Source: Streptomyces sp. NRRL F-2664 (GTDB lineage Bacteria; Actinomycetota; Actinomycetes; Streptomycetales; Streptomycetaceae). Taken from it: a DNA stretch of 64,000 nucleotides. Under the pieces are notes generated by a model that made no database searches, was not told the DNA's origin, and worked only from the letters and a program-made list of their open reading frames with translations. The stretch covers positions 52,465 through 116,464 of the forward strand of contig NZ_JOFX01000019.1 in assembly GCF_000719345.1 (NCBI RefSeq), written 5' to 3'. Positions 35,960 through 44,686 of this stretch are shown here, in pieces (the stretch's first letter is position 1; each line of letters starts with the position of its first letter). The position numbers and the translations under genes are program-made.

Positions 35960-36024
35960 TTGACATCCGCGCGGAGGCCCATGCAATCTTCCATCAGACA
36001 GAAAATAACTTCCGCAATACGGAA
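35960..36024 (+). promoter_or_regulatory. hyi promoter with two class 2 operators
   Basis: -35 TTGACA (35960-35965), 18-nt spacer, -10 CAATCT (35984-35989). The palindromes TTCCA-TCAGA-CAGAA (35989-36003) and TTCCG-CAATA-CGGAA (36010-36024) cover the expected start site and early transcribed region. The second also contains the GGAAGGAG ribosome site edge of hyi. Confidence 0.65.
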
Positions 36025-36040
36025 GGAGCGCACACCCCTC

Positions 36041-36874
36041 ATGGGATACACGGACCAGCGCTTCGATGTGAACCTGTCGATCCTCTTCACGGAACTCCCG
36101 CTCCTGGAGCGCCCCGCGGCCGCCGCCGCGGCGGGCTTCACCGCGGTCGAGCTGTGGTGGCCCTGGATCGAGACCCCCACCCCCGCTCAGGAGGAGCTCG
36201 ACGCCCTCAAGAAGGCTCTTGAGGACGCGGGCACCCAGCTGGTGGGCCTGAACTTCTACGCCGGCCAACTGCCGGGCCCGGACCGCGGCGCGGTCTCGGT
36301 ACCCGGTGAGGAGTCGGACCGCTTCAACGCCAACATCAACGTGGCCGCGGACTTCGCCGCCTCGGTCGGATGCAAGGCGCTCAACGCCCTGTACGGCAAC
36401 CGCGTCGAAGGCGTGGACCCGGCCGTCCAGGACGAGCTGGCCCTGAAGAACCTGGTCGTCGCGGCGCAGGCCGCGGACCGCGTGGGTGCGATCCTCCTGA
36501 TCGAGACCCTCAACAAGCCCGAGTCGCCGCTCTACCCCCTGGTGAGCGCCCCGGCCGGCATCGAGGTGGTGGACAAGGTGAACGAGGCCACCGGCCTCGG
36601 CAACGCCAAGTTCCTGCTCGACCTGTACCACCTGGCGATGAACGATGAGGACCTCTCGGAGGTCATCGAAAAGTACGCCGCCAAGACCGGACACGTCCAG
36701 ATCGCGGACAAGCCGGGACGAGGCGCTCCGGGCACCGGCGAGCTGCCCCTGGAGGAGCTGCTCGACCAGCTCAAGAAGGCCGGATACCAGGGCTACGTAG
36801 GCCTCGAGTACAAGGCCGCCGACGCTGCCGCCTCCTTCGCCTGGCTGCCGGCCGAGGCCCGCGCCGCCGCGTAG
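36041..36874 (+). CDS. hyi: Hydroxypyruvate isomerase
   Basis: A 277-residue xylose-isomerase-like TIM barrel interconverting hydroxypyruvate and tartronate semialdehyde. Motifs: FDVNLSILFTELPLLERPAA, FTAVELWWPW, GLNFYAGQLPGPDRG, ILLIETLNKPESPLY (metal Glu), LLDLYHLAMNDEDL, HVQIADKPGRGAPGTGEL and VGLEYKA. GGAAGGAG lies 12 nt before the ATG at 36041. First gene of the hyi-glxR unit. Confidence 0.93.
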   Translation: MGYTDQRFDVNLSILFTELPLLERPAAAAAAGFTAVELWWPWIETPTPAQEELDALKKALEDAGTQLVGLNFYAGQLPGPDRGAVSVPGEESDRFNANINVAADFAASVGCKALNALYGNRVEGVDPAVQDELALKNLVVAAQAADRVGAILLIETLNKPESPLYPLVSAPAGIEVVDKVNEATGLGNAKFLLDLYHLAMNDEDLSEVIEKYAAKTGHVQIADKPGRGAPGTGELPLEELLDQLKKAGYQGYVGLEYKAADAAASFAWLPAEARAAA

Positions 36875-36917
36875 GAGGACGAAGTCCGGGCGATCCGCCA
36901 GGCACCGCACGCACTTT

Positions 36918-36927
36918 TCGTACGAAG
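36918..36927. promoter_or_regulatory. Short palindrome before glxR
   Basis: TTCGTACGAA is a perfect 10-bp palindrome in the 75-nt hyi-glxR spacer. It may be a weak relative of the class 2 operators or a chance sequence. Confidence 0.25.
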
Positions 36928-36949
36928 CATTAAGAGAAGGACCCTCATC

Positions 36950-37840
36950 ATGAGCAACCTCCCCAAGATCGCATGGATCGGCCTCGGAATCATGGGCTCC
37001 CCCATGGCCGAGAACCTGCTGAAGGCCGGCTACTCGGTCACCGGCTTCACCCTGGAGCAGGACAAGCTGGACCGCCTCGCCGCCGCCGGCGGCACCGCGG
37101 CCGGCTCGATCGCCGAGGCCGTCAAGGACGCCGACGTCATCATCACGATGGTGCCCGCCTCCCCGCAGGTCGAGGCCATCAACTACGGCCCCGAGGGCAT
37201 CCTCGAGAACGCCCGGTCCGGTGCGCTGATCATCGACATGTCGTCGATCACCCCGCAGACCTCGATCGACCTGGCGAAGAACGCCGCCGACAAGGGCATC
37301 CGCGTCATCGACGCCCCGGTGTCCGGCGGCGAGGCCGGCGCCATCGAGGCCGTACTGTCGATCATGGTGGGTGGCGAGCAGGCCGACTTCGACGCGGCCC
37401 TGCCGATCCTGGAGGCCCTCGGCAAGGTCATCGTGCTGTGCGGCCCGCACGGCTCGGGCCAGACGGTGAAGGCCGCCAACCAGCTCATCGTCGCGGTGAA
37501 CATCCAGGCGTGCGCCGAGGCCGTCGTCTTCCTCGAGAAGTCCGGCGTGAACCTCCAGGCCGCCCTGGACGTCCTCAACGGCGGTCTGGCCGGCTCCACG
37601 GTCCTGACCCGGAAGAAGGACAACTTCCTGAACCGCGACTTCAAGCCCGGCTTCCGGATCGACCTGCACCACAAGGACATGGGCATCGTCACCGACGCCG
37701 CCCGCAACGTCGGTGCGGCCCTCCCCGTCGGCGCGGTCGTCGCCCAGCTGGTCGCCTCGCTGCGTGCCCAGGGCGACGGCGGCCTGGACCACTCGGCCCT
37801 GCTGCGCGCCGTCGAGCGCCTCTCCGGCGCCCAGGTCTGA
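36950..37840 (+). CDS. glxR: Tartronate semialdehyde (2-hydroxy-3-oxopropionate) reductase
   Basis: A 296-residue beta-hydroxyacid dehydrogenase. NAD(P) motif IAWIGLGIMGSPMAENLLKA, substrate motif VIDAPVSGGEAGA, and catalytic-Lys motif GPHGSGQTVKAANQLIVAVN. It reduces tartronate semialdehyde to glycerate, the next step after glyoxylate carboligase (gcl at 42793). AGAAGGA precedes the ATG. It lies 75 nt after hyi. Confidence 0.94.
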   Translation: MSNLPKIAWIGLGIMGSPMAENLLKAGYSVTGFTLEQDKLDRLAAAGGTAAGSIAEAVKDADVIITMVPASPQVEAINYGPEGILENARSGALIIDMSSITPQTSIDLAKNAADKGIRVIDAPVSGGEAGAIEAVLSIMVGGEQADFDAALPILEALGKVIVLCGPHGSGQTVKAANQLIVAVNIQACAEAVVFLEKSGVNLQAALDVLNGGLAGSTVLTRKKDNFLNRDFKPGFRIDLHHKDMGIVTDAARNVGAALPVGAVVAQLVASLRAQGDGGLDHSALLRAVERLSGAQV

Positions 37841-37982
37841 GGTCCCCCGCCGGGCCCGATCGGGCCCGGCCCGCCCCCTCGTCGGAGGGGGCACCGAGTC
37901 TCCGGGCGGTGCCGGTGCTGACACCTGTCCTGTCGCGCCCAAGCGCCGGCACCGTCCGGGTCACCTCTCCCCCACAACTTCG

Positions 37983-38040
37983 TTCAACAAACTGTTGACG
38001 TTTAGTTCTCGCCGAATTTAGGCTGTTCCGCATGACGGAA
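37983..38040 (+). promoter_or_regulatory. katA promoter with class 1 and class 2 operators
   Basis: Class 1 TTCAACAAACTGTTGAC (37983-37999) overlaps a -35 TTGACG (37995-38000); -10 TAGGCT at 38019-38024 after 18 nt; class 2 TTCCG-CATGA-CGGAA (38026-38040) covers the expected transcription start. This is the clearest example of the two-motif arrangement and puts catalase in the purine regulon. Confidence 0.65.
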
Positions 38041-38079
38041 GACGCTTTCCGTCAGCAGTTACCCGTACGGAAGGTCACC

Positions 38080-39537
38080 ATGTCGAAGCGCACGCTGACG
38101 ACCGAGTCCGGCGCCCCGGTCGCCGACAACCAGAACTCCGCCACCGCCGGCGTCGGTGGCCCGCTCCTGATCCAGGACCAGCAGCTCCTGGAGAAGCTCG
38201 CCCGCTTCAACCGTGAGCGCATCCCGGAGCGCGTGGTGCACGCCCGCGGCTCGGCCGCGTACGGGTACTTCGAGGTGACCGACGACGTCACCGCGTACAC
38301 CAGCGCCGCCTTCCTGAACAGGGTCGGTAAGAAGACCGAGACCTTCCTGCGGTTCTCCACCGTCGCCGACTCCCTCGGCGGCGCGGACGCGGTGCGCGAC
38401 CCCCGTGGTTTCGCCCTGAAGTTCTACACCGAAGAGGGCAACTACGACCTCGTCGGCAACAACACCCCGGTGTTCTTCATCAAGGACCCGATCAAGTTCC
38501 CCGACTTCATCCACTCCCAGAAGCGCGACCCCTTCACGGGCAAGCAGGAGCCGGACAACGTCTGGGACTTCTGGGCGCACGCCCCCGAGGCGACGCACCA
38601 GATCACCTGGCTGATGGGTGACCGCGGCATCCCCGCCTCGTACCGCCACATGAACGGCTACGGCTCCCACACCTACCAGTGGACGAACGAGCAGGGCGAG
38701 GCCTTCTTCGTCAAGTACCACTTCAAGACCAACCAGGGCATCCGCTGCCTCTCCTCCGAGCAGGCCGCCGAGCTCGTCGGCCAGGACGCGAACTCGCACC
38801 AGACCGACCTGCTCCAGGCGATCGAGCGCGGTGTGAACCCGAGCTGGACCCTCTACGTCCAGATCATGCCGGCCGCCGAGGCCGCGGACTACCGCTTCAA
38901 CCCGTTCGACCTCACCAAGGTGTGGCCGCACGCCGACTACCCGCTGCAGCGCGTGGGCCGCCTGGTCCTCGACCGCAACCCGGACAACGTCTTCGCCGAG
39001 GTCGAGCAGTCCGCGTTCTCCCCGAACAACTTCGTCCCGGGCATCACCGCCTCGCCGGACAAGATGCTCCAGGGCCGCCTGTTCGCCTACGCCGACGCCC
39101 AGCGCTACCGCCTCGGTGTGAACCACACCCAGCTGCCGGTCAACGCCCCGAAGGCGACCACGGCCGACAACTACGGCCGCGACGGGGTCATGGCGCTGCG
39201 CAACGGCTCGCGCCACGACAAGAACTACGAGCCCAACTCCTACCAGGGCCCGGCCGAGACCGGTCTGGCGCTGGGCGCCCCGAAGGCCGTCTCCGGCTAC
39301 ACGGGCACCCACGAGGCCCCGGCCCACACCAAGGACGACGACTTCTTCCAGGCCGGTGAGCTCTACCGGCTGATGTCGGAGGCCGAGAAGCAGCGTCTGG
39401 TGGCGAACATCGCCGGCGGTCTGTCGCAGGTCACCCTGGAGGACGTCATCGAGAAGAACCTGGCTCACTTCCACGCCGCCGACGCCGACTACGGCCGTCG
39501 CGTCGAGGAGGCCGTGCGCGCGCTGCGCGACGCCTGA
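38080..39537 (+). CDS. katA: Monofunctional haem catalase
   Basis: A 485-residue small-subunit catalase: active-site RVVHARGSAAYGYFEVT (His), VRDPRGFALKFYTEEGNYDL and NNTPVFFIKDP (Asn), and the proximal haem ligand motif RLFAYADAQRYRLG (Tyr). It decomposes hydrogen peroxide. The ATG at 38080 is chosen over upstream in-frame starts because those would overlap the promoter. Its promoter shares the operators of the uricase and glyoxylate genes, which points to detoxifying uricase-derived peroxide rather than a general stress role. Confidence 0.95.
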   Translation: MSKRTLTTESGAPVADNQNSATAGVGGPLLIQDQQLLEKLARFNRERIPERVVHARGSAAYGYFEVTDDVTAYTSAAFLNRVGKKTETFLRFSTVADSLGGADAVRDPRGFALKFYTEEGNYDLVGNNTPVFFIKDPIKFPDFIHSQKRDPFTGKQEPDNVWDFWAHAPEATHQITWLMGDRGIPASYRHMNGYGSHTYQWTNEQGEAFFVKYHFKTNQGIRCLSSEQAAELVGQDANSHQTDLLQAIERGVNPSWTLYVQIMPAAEAADYRFNPFDLTKVWPHADYPLQRVGRLVLDRNPDNVFAEVEQSAFSPNNFVPGITASPDKMLQGRLFAYADAQRYRLGVNHTQLPVNAPKATTADNYGRDGVMALRNGSRHDKNYEPNSYQGPAETGLALGAPKAVSGYTGTHEAPAHTKDDDFFQAGELYRLMSEAEKQRLVANIAGGLSQVTLEDVIEKNLAHFHAADADYGRRVEEAVRALRDA

Positions 39538-39555
39538 GCCGCTATGGATGTACCG

Positions 39556-39580
39556 GGGGCCTGACGGGAGGTCAGGCCCC
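39556..39580 (+). terminator. katA terminator hairpin
   Basis: GGGGCCTGAC / GTCAGGCCCC (39556-39565 with 39571-39580), loop GGGAG, 18 nt after the stop. Confidence 0.75.
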
Positions 39581-39640
39581 GGGTGCTGAGCCCGACCCGT
39601 GGACCCGGATGAGGGGTGGTACGCGGCGAGGGCAGGACGA

Positions 39641-39748
39641 GGACCGTGGCGGGCGAGCGAGCCAGTGCGGTGGTAATGGGTTCCGAGGCCCGTCTCTTGA
39701 CCTGAGGGAGACGGTGCCGGAGTTCTCGTCGCCCGCCCGCCACGGTCC
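39641..39748. other. Long nested inverted repeat, candidate structured RNA
   Basis: An outer perfect 15-bp stem (39641-39655, GGACCGTGGCGGGCG, with 39734-39748) encloses 78 nt that include an inner hairpin CCGTCTC / GAGACGG (39690-39696 with 39708-39714). No convincing reading frame covers it. It could be a non-coding RNA, the end of a lost mobile element or a complex terminator. It matches no RNA family I know. Confidence 0.4.
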
Positions 39749-39881
39749 CAGCCACTCCGCTTCCCCCAGGGGCTACGCACAGAGCCCCTGCGGCCGGTGG
39801 AGACCTCCTCCCCACACACCCCGCCCGGCGGTGCGAACGTCCTGTCGCGCCAGCCTCGCACCGTCGGGCGGTAACAGCCAG

Positions 39882-39917
39882 AGCGCCGAGTCACGGACGG
39901 TCCCGTGACTCGGCGCT
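39882..39917. terminator. Strong hairpin followed by TTTG
   Basis: A perfect 15-bp stem AGCGCCGAGTCACGG / CCGTGACTCGGCGCT (39882-39896 with 39903-39917), 6-nt loop, followed by TTTG. It looks like a rho-independent terminator, yet no gene precedes it on either strand within 130 nt. Confidence 0.65.
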
Positions 39918-40476
39918 TTGCCGTTCCGGCACCGCCGACCGCCAGGAAACGAGGGCCGGCAGGGTCGTCGACGCCGGGATCGGCTCCGGCAGTGCCGCCC
40001 CGGGCAGGGAGGCCGGCAGAGCGAAGCCGAGCGCCGCGTACGCGATCGACCCGCATCAGCCGGTGCCCGGGCGAGCGCATGTCCCGCGACATGGCGTGGG
40101 CCGACCGCGAGCATGCCTCCCGCCGACGGCGAAGCAACCGGCCCCGTGGGCGGCCGCGCCGGGGCGAGGCGAGGCGGGGCGGGGCGGCCTGGACCGGCAG
40201 CACCCTGTCCGCCCGTCCGCCCGGCTGAGCCTGCGCCACCCGGCCACCTCGCTCTCCGCCGGCCCCGCGGCAGCGGCAGCGGCCCGGTCGGTGGCCTGCG
40301 CCGGGCCGGCCGGCCAAACGGGCGGTGGGGGCCGAGGTGACGGCATCGACTCCGCGAGAGCGAGGCGTATCGACTTCGCCGTGCCGATGCTGTTCGGCGC
40401 GGTGTACGCCGGCGCGTTGCTCCTCGTCGGGGTGCATCGGCCGGTATCACCCTGACCGCGGCGGTTGTTCGAGCGG
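39918..40476. other. Gene-poor stretch
   Basis: Very GC-rich sequence without a supportable gene. Near its end (40363-40455, plus strand) a frame reads RRIDFAVPMLFGAVYAGALL then LVGVHRPVSP, which resembles one transmembrane helix of a lost membrane protein, but there is no start or continuation. Confidence 0.4.
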
Positions 40477-40884
40477 TTGCCTGAGGCGTTGAGTCACCTC
40501 GTGGACCAGATGAAGGTTCCAGCGGTGTGGAGTGCGGCGAGGTGGTGGGTGGCGGTCTTGTCGTATCGGGTGGCGAGGCCACGCCCTTGCTGAGGCGGTT
40601 GATGCACCGCTCGACCCGTGTTGCGCTGCTTGTAGGCGTCGCGGTCGACGGCAGGCGGTCTGCCTCCAGCACTCCTGCGGCGCTTTCGGCCGGCGATCCG
40701 AACGGAAGGCTGCGGGATGGCAGTACACACACCTTGGCGCCGCAGGTGCTCTCGGACGGCCCGGGAGGGGCACGCCTTGTCGGCGACGAGGCGTCCGATC
40801 GGGCAACAGCGGCTCGATCCGCCCCCGCTGGGCATCAGTCAGCGACACCCCCAGACCAACGGTCGGATGATCTGAAAGAAACAC
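40477..40884 (-). pseudogene. IS5-family transposase remnant
   Basis: On the minus strand, a start fragment (LTDAQRGRIEPLLPD, typical IS5-type N-terminus) is joined after an internal deletion and frame change to the C-terminal part: VADKACPSRAVREHLRRQGV, then RRSAGGRPPAVDRDAYKQRN and GRGLATRYDKTATHHLAALH then IWSTR. Within the RNTVERCINRL region the frame is shifted (reads RNTGRAVHQPP) and later restored. DDE residues are incomplete, so the gene is dead. No flanking inverted repeats were identified. Confidence 0.75.
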
Positions 40885-40944
40885 CCTTGCGCGGTTGCCC
40901 CGGCAGCACCGAGCCCGGGTGGCGCACGTGCAGGGGCCGGACGT

Positions 40945-40987
40945 GCAGCGACCCCCGCCCTCCTCGCGGAGGGACGGGGGTCGCTGC
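40945..40987 (-). terminator. gcl terminator
   Basis: A near-perfect 19-bp stem (40945-40963 with 40968-40987, one bulged A), arm starting GCAGCGACCCCCG, 4-nt loop, 19 nt beyond the minus-strand gcl stop. Confidence 0.8.
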
Positions 40988-41005
40988 GTAGGGCCGGGGC
41001 CGGGA

Positions 41006-42793
41006 TCAGACCTGCAGGGCCTTGATCGCGGTCGGGGCGTGACCGGGCTCGGTGGCCAGCTCCTCGAACTCGGTGACGTCGCTCATGTCGACGGTCTTGC
41101 TCATCGAGATGTTGGTGATGCGCTCCAGGATGGCCTCGACGACGACCGGGACCTGGAACTCCTGGGCCAGCTTCTTGGCCTGCTCGAAGGCGGCGCCCAG
41201 CTCGTTCGGGTCGGTGACGCGGATGGCCTTGACGCCCAGGCCCTCGGCGACCTTGACGTGGTCGACGCCGTAGGCACCGATCTCCGGGGTGTTGATGTTC
41301 TCGAACTCGAGGTTGACCTCGAAGTTGATGCCGAGGCCGCCCTGCGCCTGGCGGATCAGTCCGAGGTAGGCGTTGTTCACGAGGACGTGGACGTAGGGGA
41401 CCTTGTGCTGGGCGGCGACCGCCAGCTCTTCGATCATGAACTGGAAGTCGTAGTCGCCGGACAGGGCGACGATCGGGGTCTCCGGGTCCGCGGTGGCGGC
41501 ACCGATGGCGGCCGGGATGGTCCAGCCGAGCGGGCCGGCCTGACCGCAGTTGATCCAGTGGCGCGGCCGGTAGACGTGCAGCATCTGCGCGCCGGCGATC
41601 TGGGAGAGGCCGATGGTGGTGACGTAGCGGGTCTCGGGGCCGAACGCCTTGTTCATCTCCTCGTAGACGCGCTGCGGCTTCATGGGGATGTTGTCGAAGT
41701 GCGTGCGGCGCTGCAGGGTGGCCTTGCGCTCCTGCGCGGAGGCGGCCCAGGCGGTGAAGTCCGGCAGCTTGCCCTCGGCCTTGAGCTCCTTGGCGACCTC
41801 GATGAAGAGCTCCAGCGCGGCCTTGGCGTCGGAGGCGATACCGAAGTCCGGGGCGAAGATCTTGCCGATCTGGGTGGGCTCGATGTCGACGTGGACGAAC
41901 TTGCGGTCACCCAGGTACGCGTCCAGGTTGTAGCCGGTGTGGCGGTTGGCCCAGCGGTTGCCGATGCCGAGGACGACGTCCGACTCCAGGAAGGTCGCGT
42001 TGCCGTAGCGGTGCGAGGTCTGGACGCCGACCATGCCGGCCGCCAGCTCGTGGTCGTCCGGGATGACGCCCCAGCCCATGAGGGTGGAGATGACGGGAAT
42101 GTTGGTCAGCTCGGCGAACTCGACCAGCAGGTCGGAGGCGTCGGCGTTGATGATGCCGCCGCCGGCGACGATCAGCGGGCGCTCGGACTCCAGCAGGAAG
42201 CTCAGGGCCTTCTCGGCCTGGACGCGGCTGGCCTGCGGCTTGTAGACGGGCAGCGGCTGGTAGGTCGCCGGGTCGAACTCGATCTCGGTCAGCTGGACGT
42301 CGATCGGCAGGTCGATGAGGACCGGCCCGGGACGGCCGGAGCGCATGAGGTGGAAGGCCTGCTGGAAGACGCCGGGGACCTGCGCCGCCTCCAGGACCGT
42401 CGTGGCGGCCTTGGTGACCGGCTTCGCGATCGAGGCGATGTCGACGGCCTGGAAGTCCTCCTTGTGCAGCTTGGAGACCGGAGCCTGACCGGTGATGCAC
42501 AGGATCGGGATGGAGTCCGCGATGGCGGAGTACAGGCCGGTGATCATGTCGGTGCCGGCCGGGCCCGACGTGCCGATGCAGACGCCGATGTTGCCCGCCT
42601 TGGCGCGCGTGTACCCCTCCGCCATGTGCGAGGCGCCCTCGACGTGGCGGGCGAGCGTGTGGTTGATGCCGCCCACGTTCTTCAGCTCGCGGTAGAAGGG
42701 GTTGATCGCAGCACCGGGAACACCGAACGCTTGTTCGACACCCTCGAGCTTGAGGATCTCAACTGCAGCAGCGGCGGCTGTCATACGAGGCAT
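41006..42793 (-). CDS. gcl: Glyoxylate carboligase (tartronate semialdehyde synthase)
   Basis: A 595-residue ThDP- and FAD-dependent enzyme joining two glyoxylates to tartronate semialdehyde and CO2. The sequence [20 protein letters not shown] has Val at position 51 where most ThDP enzymes have the catalytic Glu, a hallmark of glyoxylate carboligase. The ThDP motif is [20 protein letters not shown] ending in [17 protein letters not shown] precedes the ATG at 42793. It is monocistronic here, with two class 2 operators upstream; product flows to glxR and hyi. Confidence 0.96.
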   Translation of the reverse strand: MPRMTAAAAAVEILKLEGVEQAFGVPGAAINPFYRELKNVGGINHTLARHVEGASHMAEGYTRAKAGNIGVCIGTSGPAGTDMITGLYSAIADSIPILCITGQAPVSKLHKEDFQAVDIASIAKPVTKAATTVLEAAQVPGVFQQAFHLMRSGRPGPVLIDLPIDVQLTEIEFDPATYQPLPVYKPQASRVQAEKALSFLLESERPLIVAGGGIINADASDLLVEFAELTNIPVISTLMGWGVIPDDHELAAGMVGVQTSHRYGNATFLESDVVLGIGNRWANRHTGYNLDAYLGDRKFVHVDIEPTQIGKIFAPDFGIASDAKAALELFIEVAKELKAEGKLPDFTAWAASAQERKATLQRRTHFDNIPMKPQRVYEEMNKAFGPETRYVTTIGLSQIAGAQMLHVYRPRHWINCGQAGPLGWTIPAAIGAATADPETPIVALSGDYDFQFMIEELAVAAQHKVPYVHVLVNNAYLGLIRQAQGGLGINFEVNLEFENINTPEIGAYGVDHVKVAEGLGVKAIRVTDPNELGAAFEQAKKLAQEFQVPVVVEAILERITNISMSKTVDMSDVTEFEELATEPGHAPTAIKALQV

Positions 42794-42825
42794 CAGGGTC
42801 TCCTGCGGGTCTGGCGGTCAGGCTT

Positions 42826-42861
42826 TTCCGTCATCCGGAAGTTTTGTTCTGCTATACGGAA
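42826..42861 (-). promoter_or_regulatory. gcl promoter with two class 2 operators
   Basis: TTCCG-TCATC-CGGAA (42826-42840, perfect arms) and TTCTG-CTATA-CGGAA (42847-42861), 6 nt apart, about 35-70 nt upstream of the gcl start. No class 1 motif here. The rest of the 42794-43059 divergent spacer shows no gene. Confidence 0.65.
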
Positions 42862-43059
42862 CAAGCTAAGCGGCGTCTTCTGCGACGTCAAGGCGGTGAG
42901 GGGCCCCGGAAACCACCAAAAGCCGCATCTCGCTCGGCGACTTGTACAAATCACCGATCCGGCGGTGCCCGCGGGGCGGAAATGGCGCGCAGGCTCGCTC
43001 CGGCGGTCGCCGGTGGTGGAGCATGGACCTACGCACAGCGACGGAGGGGGTCAGGGGTC

Positions 43060-44010
43060 ATGGCGGAAGCGGTACCGGTGCGCTGCCCGGCATGCCTGCG
43101 CGAGAACGGCTACACCGCACCGGTGTTCCCCTGCGCCTGCGGAAGCCCGGTCCGTCCCCCGCTCGATCTGTCGGCGCCTCCGGTGCTCCTGACCCACCGC
43201 ACCTGGTCGGACAGCTGGGTGGCGGTGCGGTGCACGACGTGCGGGCGGGAGAGCGAGTGGCCGCACCCGGAGCTGGGGTGCGGATCGTGCGGGACGGTGG
43301 TTCTGCTGCCGGTGCACCCGCCGGAGCGGCCGGAGGCCGCGTCCGGGCCGGCGCCGGTGCCGGGGCCGGGCGGCGGCGCGGGCGTCCCGGCGGACGGGCG
43401 TGCCGGCCGAGGTCCGCGCGGGGCCTCGGGAGCTGGGCCTGCGGGTGGCGGGCCTGCGGGTGCCGGGACGGAGCGTGCCGACCCTGAAGTCGGCCGCCCT
43501 GCCGATGACGGTGCTGAGGATGGCGGGCCCGGGGGCGGGCTGCGGAGCGGACGCGAGGGTGGCGGCGGGACGGCCGCCGCGCACCCGGCGGGCATACCCC
43601 TGCCGCCGACCGCGGCCGTGCCCCGGCCCGCCTTCCGGCCGATGACCATCCGTACGGCCCGGGACGCCGTGGCCACGGCCGCGCTGTATCTGCGCTGGCT
43701 CGGCTTCCAGGACGTACGCCAGCCCGACGGGCGCCCGATCCCCTCGGCGGCGGTGGACCTGCGGGCTCCGGGGCTGGTGGCCCAGGTGGACCCGACCACC
43801 GCACCCGCCGGGCTGCGGGCGGTGGAGTGCGTCTGGCTCAACGGGCTGACGGCATCCGCGACCAGCGTCTACTTCTCACTCGCCGGGTACACGCAGGAGG
43901 CCCGCGGCCGCGCCGACGAACTGGGGATACCGCTGTTCGTCCTGGACCTCACCGGCATGCCCCAGCCGGTCAACGACCCGGCGGACGCGCTGGTCGACGC
44001 GGGCGCCTGA
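43060..44010 (+). CDS. Zinc-ribbon protein with C-terminal Mrr-like (restriction endonuclease-fold) domain
   Basis: A 316-residue protein. Residues 1-85 hold a double zinc ribbon (CPACLREN, FPCACGSP, VRCTTCGRESEW, LGCGSCGTVV). Residues about 95-200 are a disordered Gly/Ala/Pro linker. Residues 210-316 resemble the Mrr/restriction-endonuclease-like fold: ALYLRWLGFQDVRQPDGRPI, VDLRAPGLVAQVDPT, VYFSLAGYTQEARGRADELG and IPLFVLDLTG. The usual D-x(n)-QxK triad appears eroded (VAQVDP instead of QVK), so nuclease activity is doubtful. It is divergent from gcl. Role unknown. Confidence 0.72.
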   Translation: MAEAVPVRCPACLRENGYTAPVFPCACGSPVRPPLDLSAPPVLLTHRTWSDSWVAVRCTTCGRESEWPHPELGCGSCGTVVLLPVHPPERPEAASGPAPVPGPGGGAGVPADGRAGRGPRGASGAGPAGGGPAGAGTERADPEVGRPADDGAEDGGPGGGLRSGREGGGGTAAAHPAGIPLPPTAAVPRPAFRPMTIRTARDAVATAALYLRWLGFQDVRQPDGRPIPSAAVDLRAPGLVAQVDPTTAPAGLRAVECVWLNGLTASATSVYFSLAGYTQEARGRADELGIPLFVLDLTGMPQPVNDPADALVDAGA

Positions 44011-44073
44011 GCCCTATGGCCAGGACACCGCTTAGGCTCGGGGCGTTATCCGTGCCTTGGTGAGGAGAGCTCG

Positions 44074-44562
44074 ATGAGCCTGTACGACATCCCGCTGACC
44101 ACCCTGTCCGACGAGCCCACCAGTCTGGCGGCGCACAAGGGCAAGGCGATCCTCGTGGTGAACACCGCGTCGCAGTGCGGGCTCACCCCGCAGTACTCGG
44201 GACTGGCGCGTCTGCAGTTCGCTTACCAGGAGAAGGGGTTCACGGTCATCGGCGTGCCCTGCAACCAGTTCGGCGGGCAGGAGCCCGGCAACGCCGACGA
44301 CATCCAGACCTTCTGCGCGGCCGGCTTCGGCGTCACCTTCCCGATGCTGGAGAAGTCCGAGGTGAACGGCGAGAACCGGCACCCGCTGTACCGGGAGCTG
44401 GTGAAGACCCCCGACGCGGACGGCGAGGCGGGGGACATCCAGTGGAACTTCGAGAAGTTCCTGATCTCCCCCGCCGGTGAGGTCGTGGCCCGTTTCCGAC
44501 CGCGCACCGAGCCGGAGGCGCCCGAGGTCATCGCGGCGATCGAGGCACACCTGCCGGCGTAG
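44074..44562 (+). CDS. Glutathione peroxidase-family thiol peroxidase
   Basis: A 162-residue Cys-type GPx: VVNTASQCGLTPQYSGLARL (peroxidatic Cys in place of selenocysteine), VIGVPCNQFGGQEPG (Gln), and DIQWNFEKFLISPAGEVVAR (Trp/Asn). In actinomycetes, which lack glutathione, such enzymes use thioredoxin to reduce peroxides. GAGGAGAG precedes the ATG. Confidence 0.93.
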   Translation: MSLYDIPLTTLSDEPTSLAAHKGKAILVVNTASQCGLTPQYSGLARLQFAYQEKGFTVIGVPCNQFGGQEPGNADDIQTFCAAGFGVTFPMLEKSEVNGENRHPLYRELVKTPDADGEAGDIQWNFEKFLISPAGEVVARFRPRTEPEAPEVIAAIEAHLPA

Positions 44563-44686
44563 GACCGCGGGTACGGGCGCGTACGGACGCACGGCGGCCG
44601 TACGGGGCCGGGCGGGCGCCGCACCGCACCGCCGGCCCACGCAGTGCACCGCCGTCCTTCCCGCGCCCGGCGGGCGGGCGGGCGGC

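Noticed and set aside
36918..36927. TTCGTACGAA before glxR as a full class 2 operator
   Set aside because: It lacks the N5 spacer and outer bases of the motif; kept only as a weak palindrome.
39641..39748. Group II intron or retron-like RNA
   Set aside because: No domain V-type sequence, no GUGYG-like 5' end and no reverse transcriptase gene nearby.
39773..40732. Minus-strand frame of over 300 codons in the gene-poor stretch
   Set aside because: Composition is Arg/Pro-rich without motifs and the frame runs into the IS5 remnant in the wrong register.
43110..43560. A regulatory GC-rich spacer instead of coding sequence in the zinc-ribbon gene
   Set aside because: Although Gly/Ala/Pro-rich, the frame stays open between two conserved domains and fits a disordered linker.
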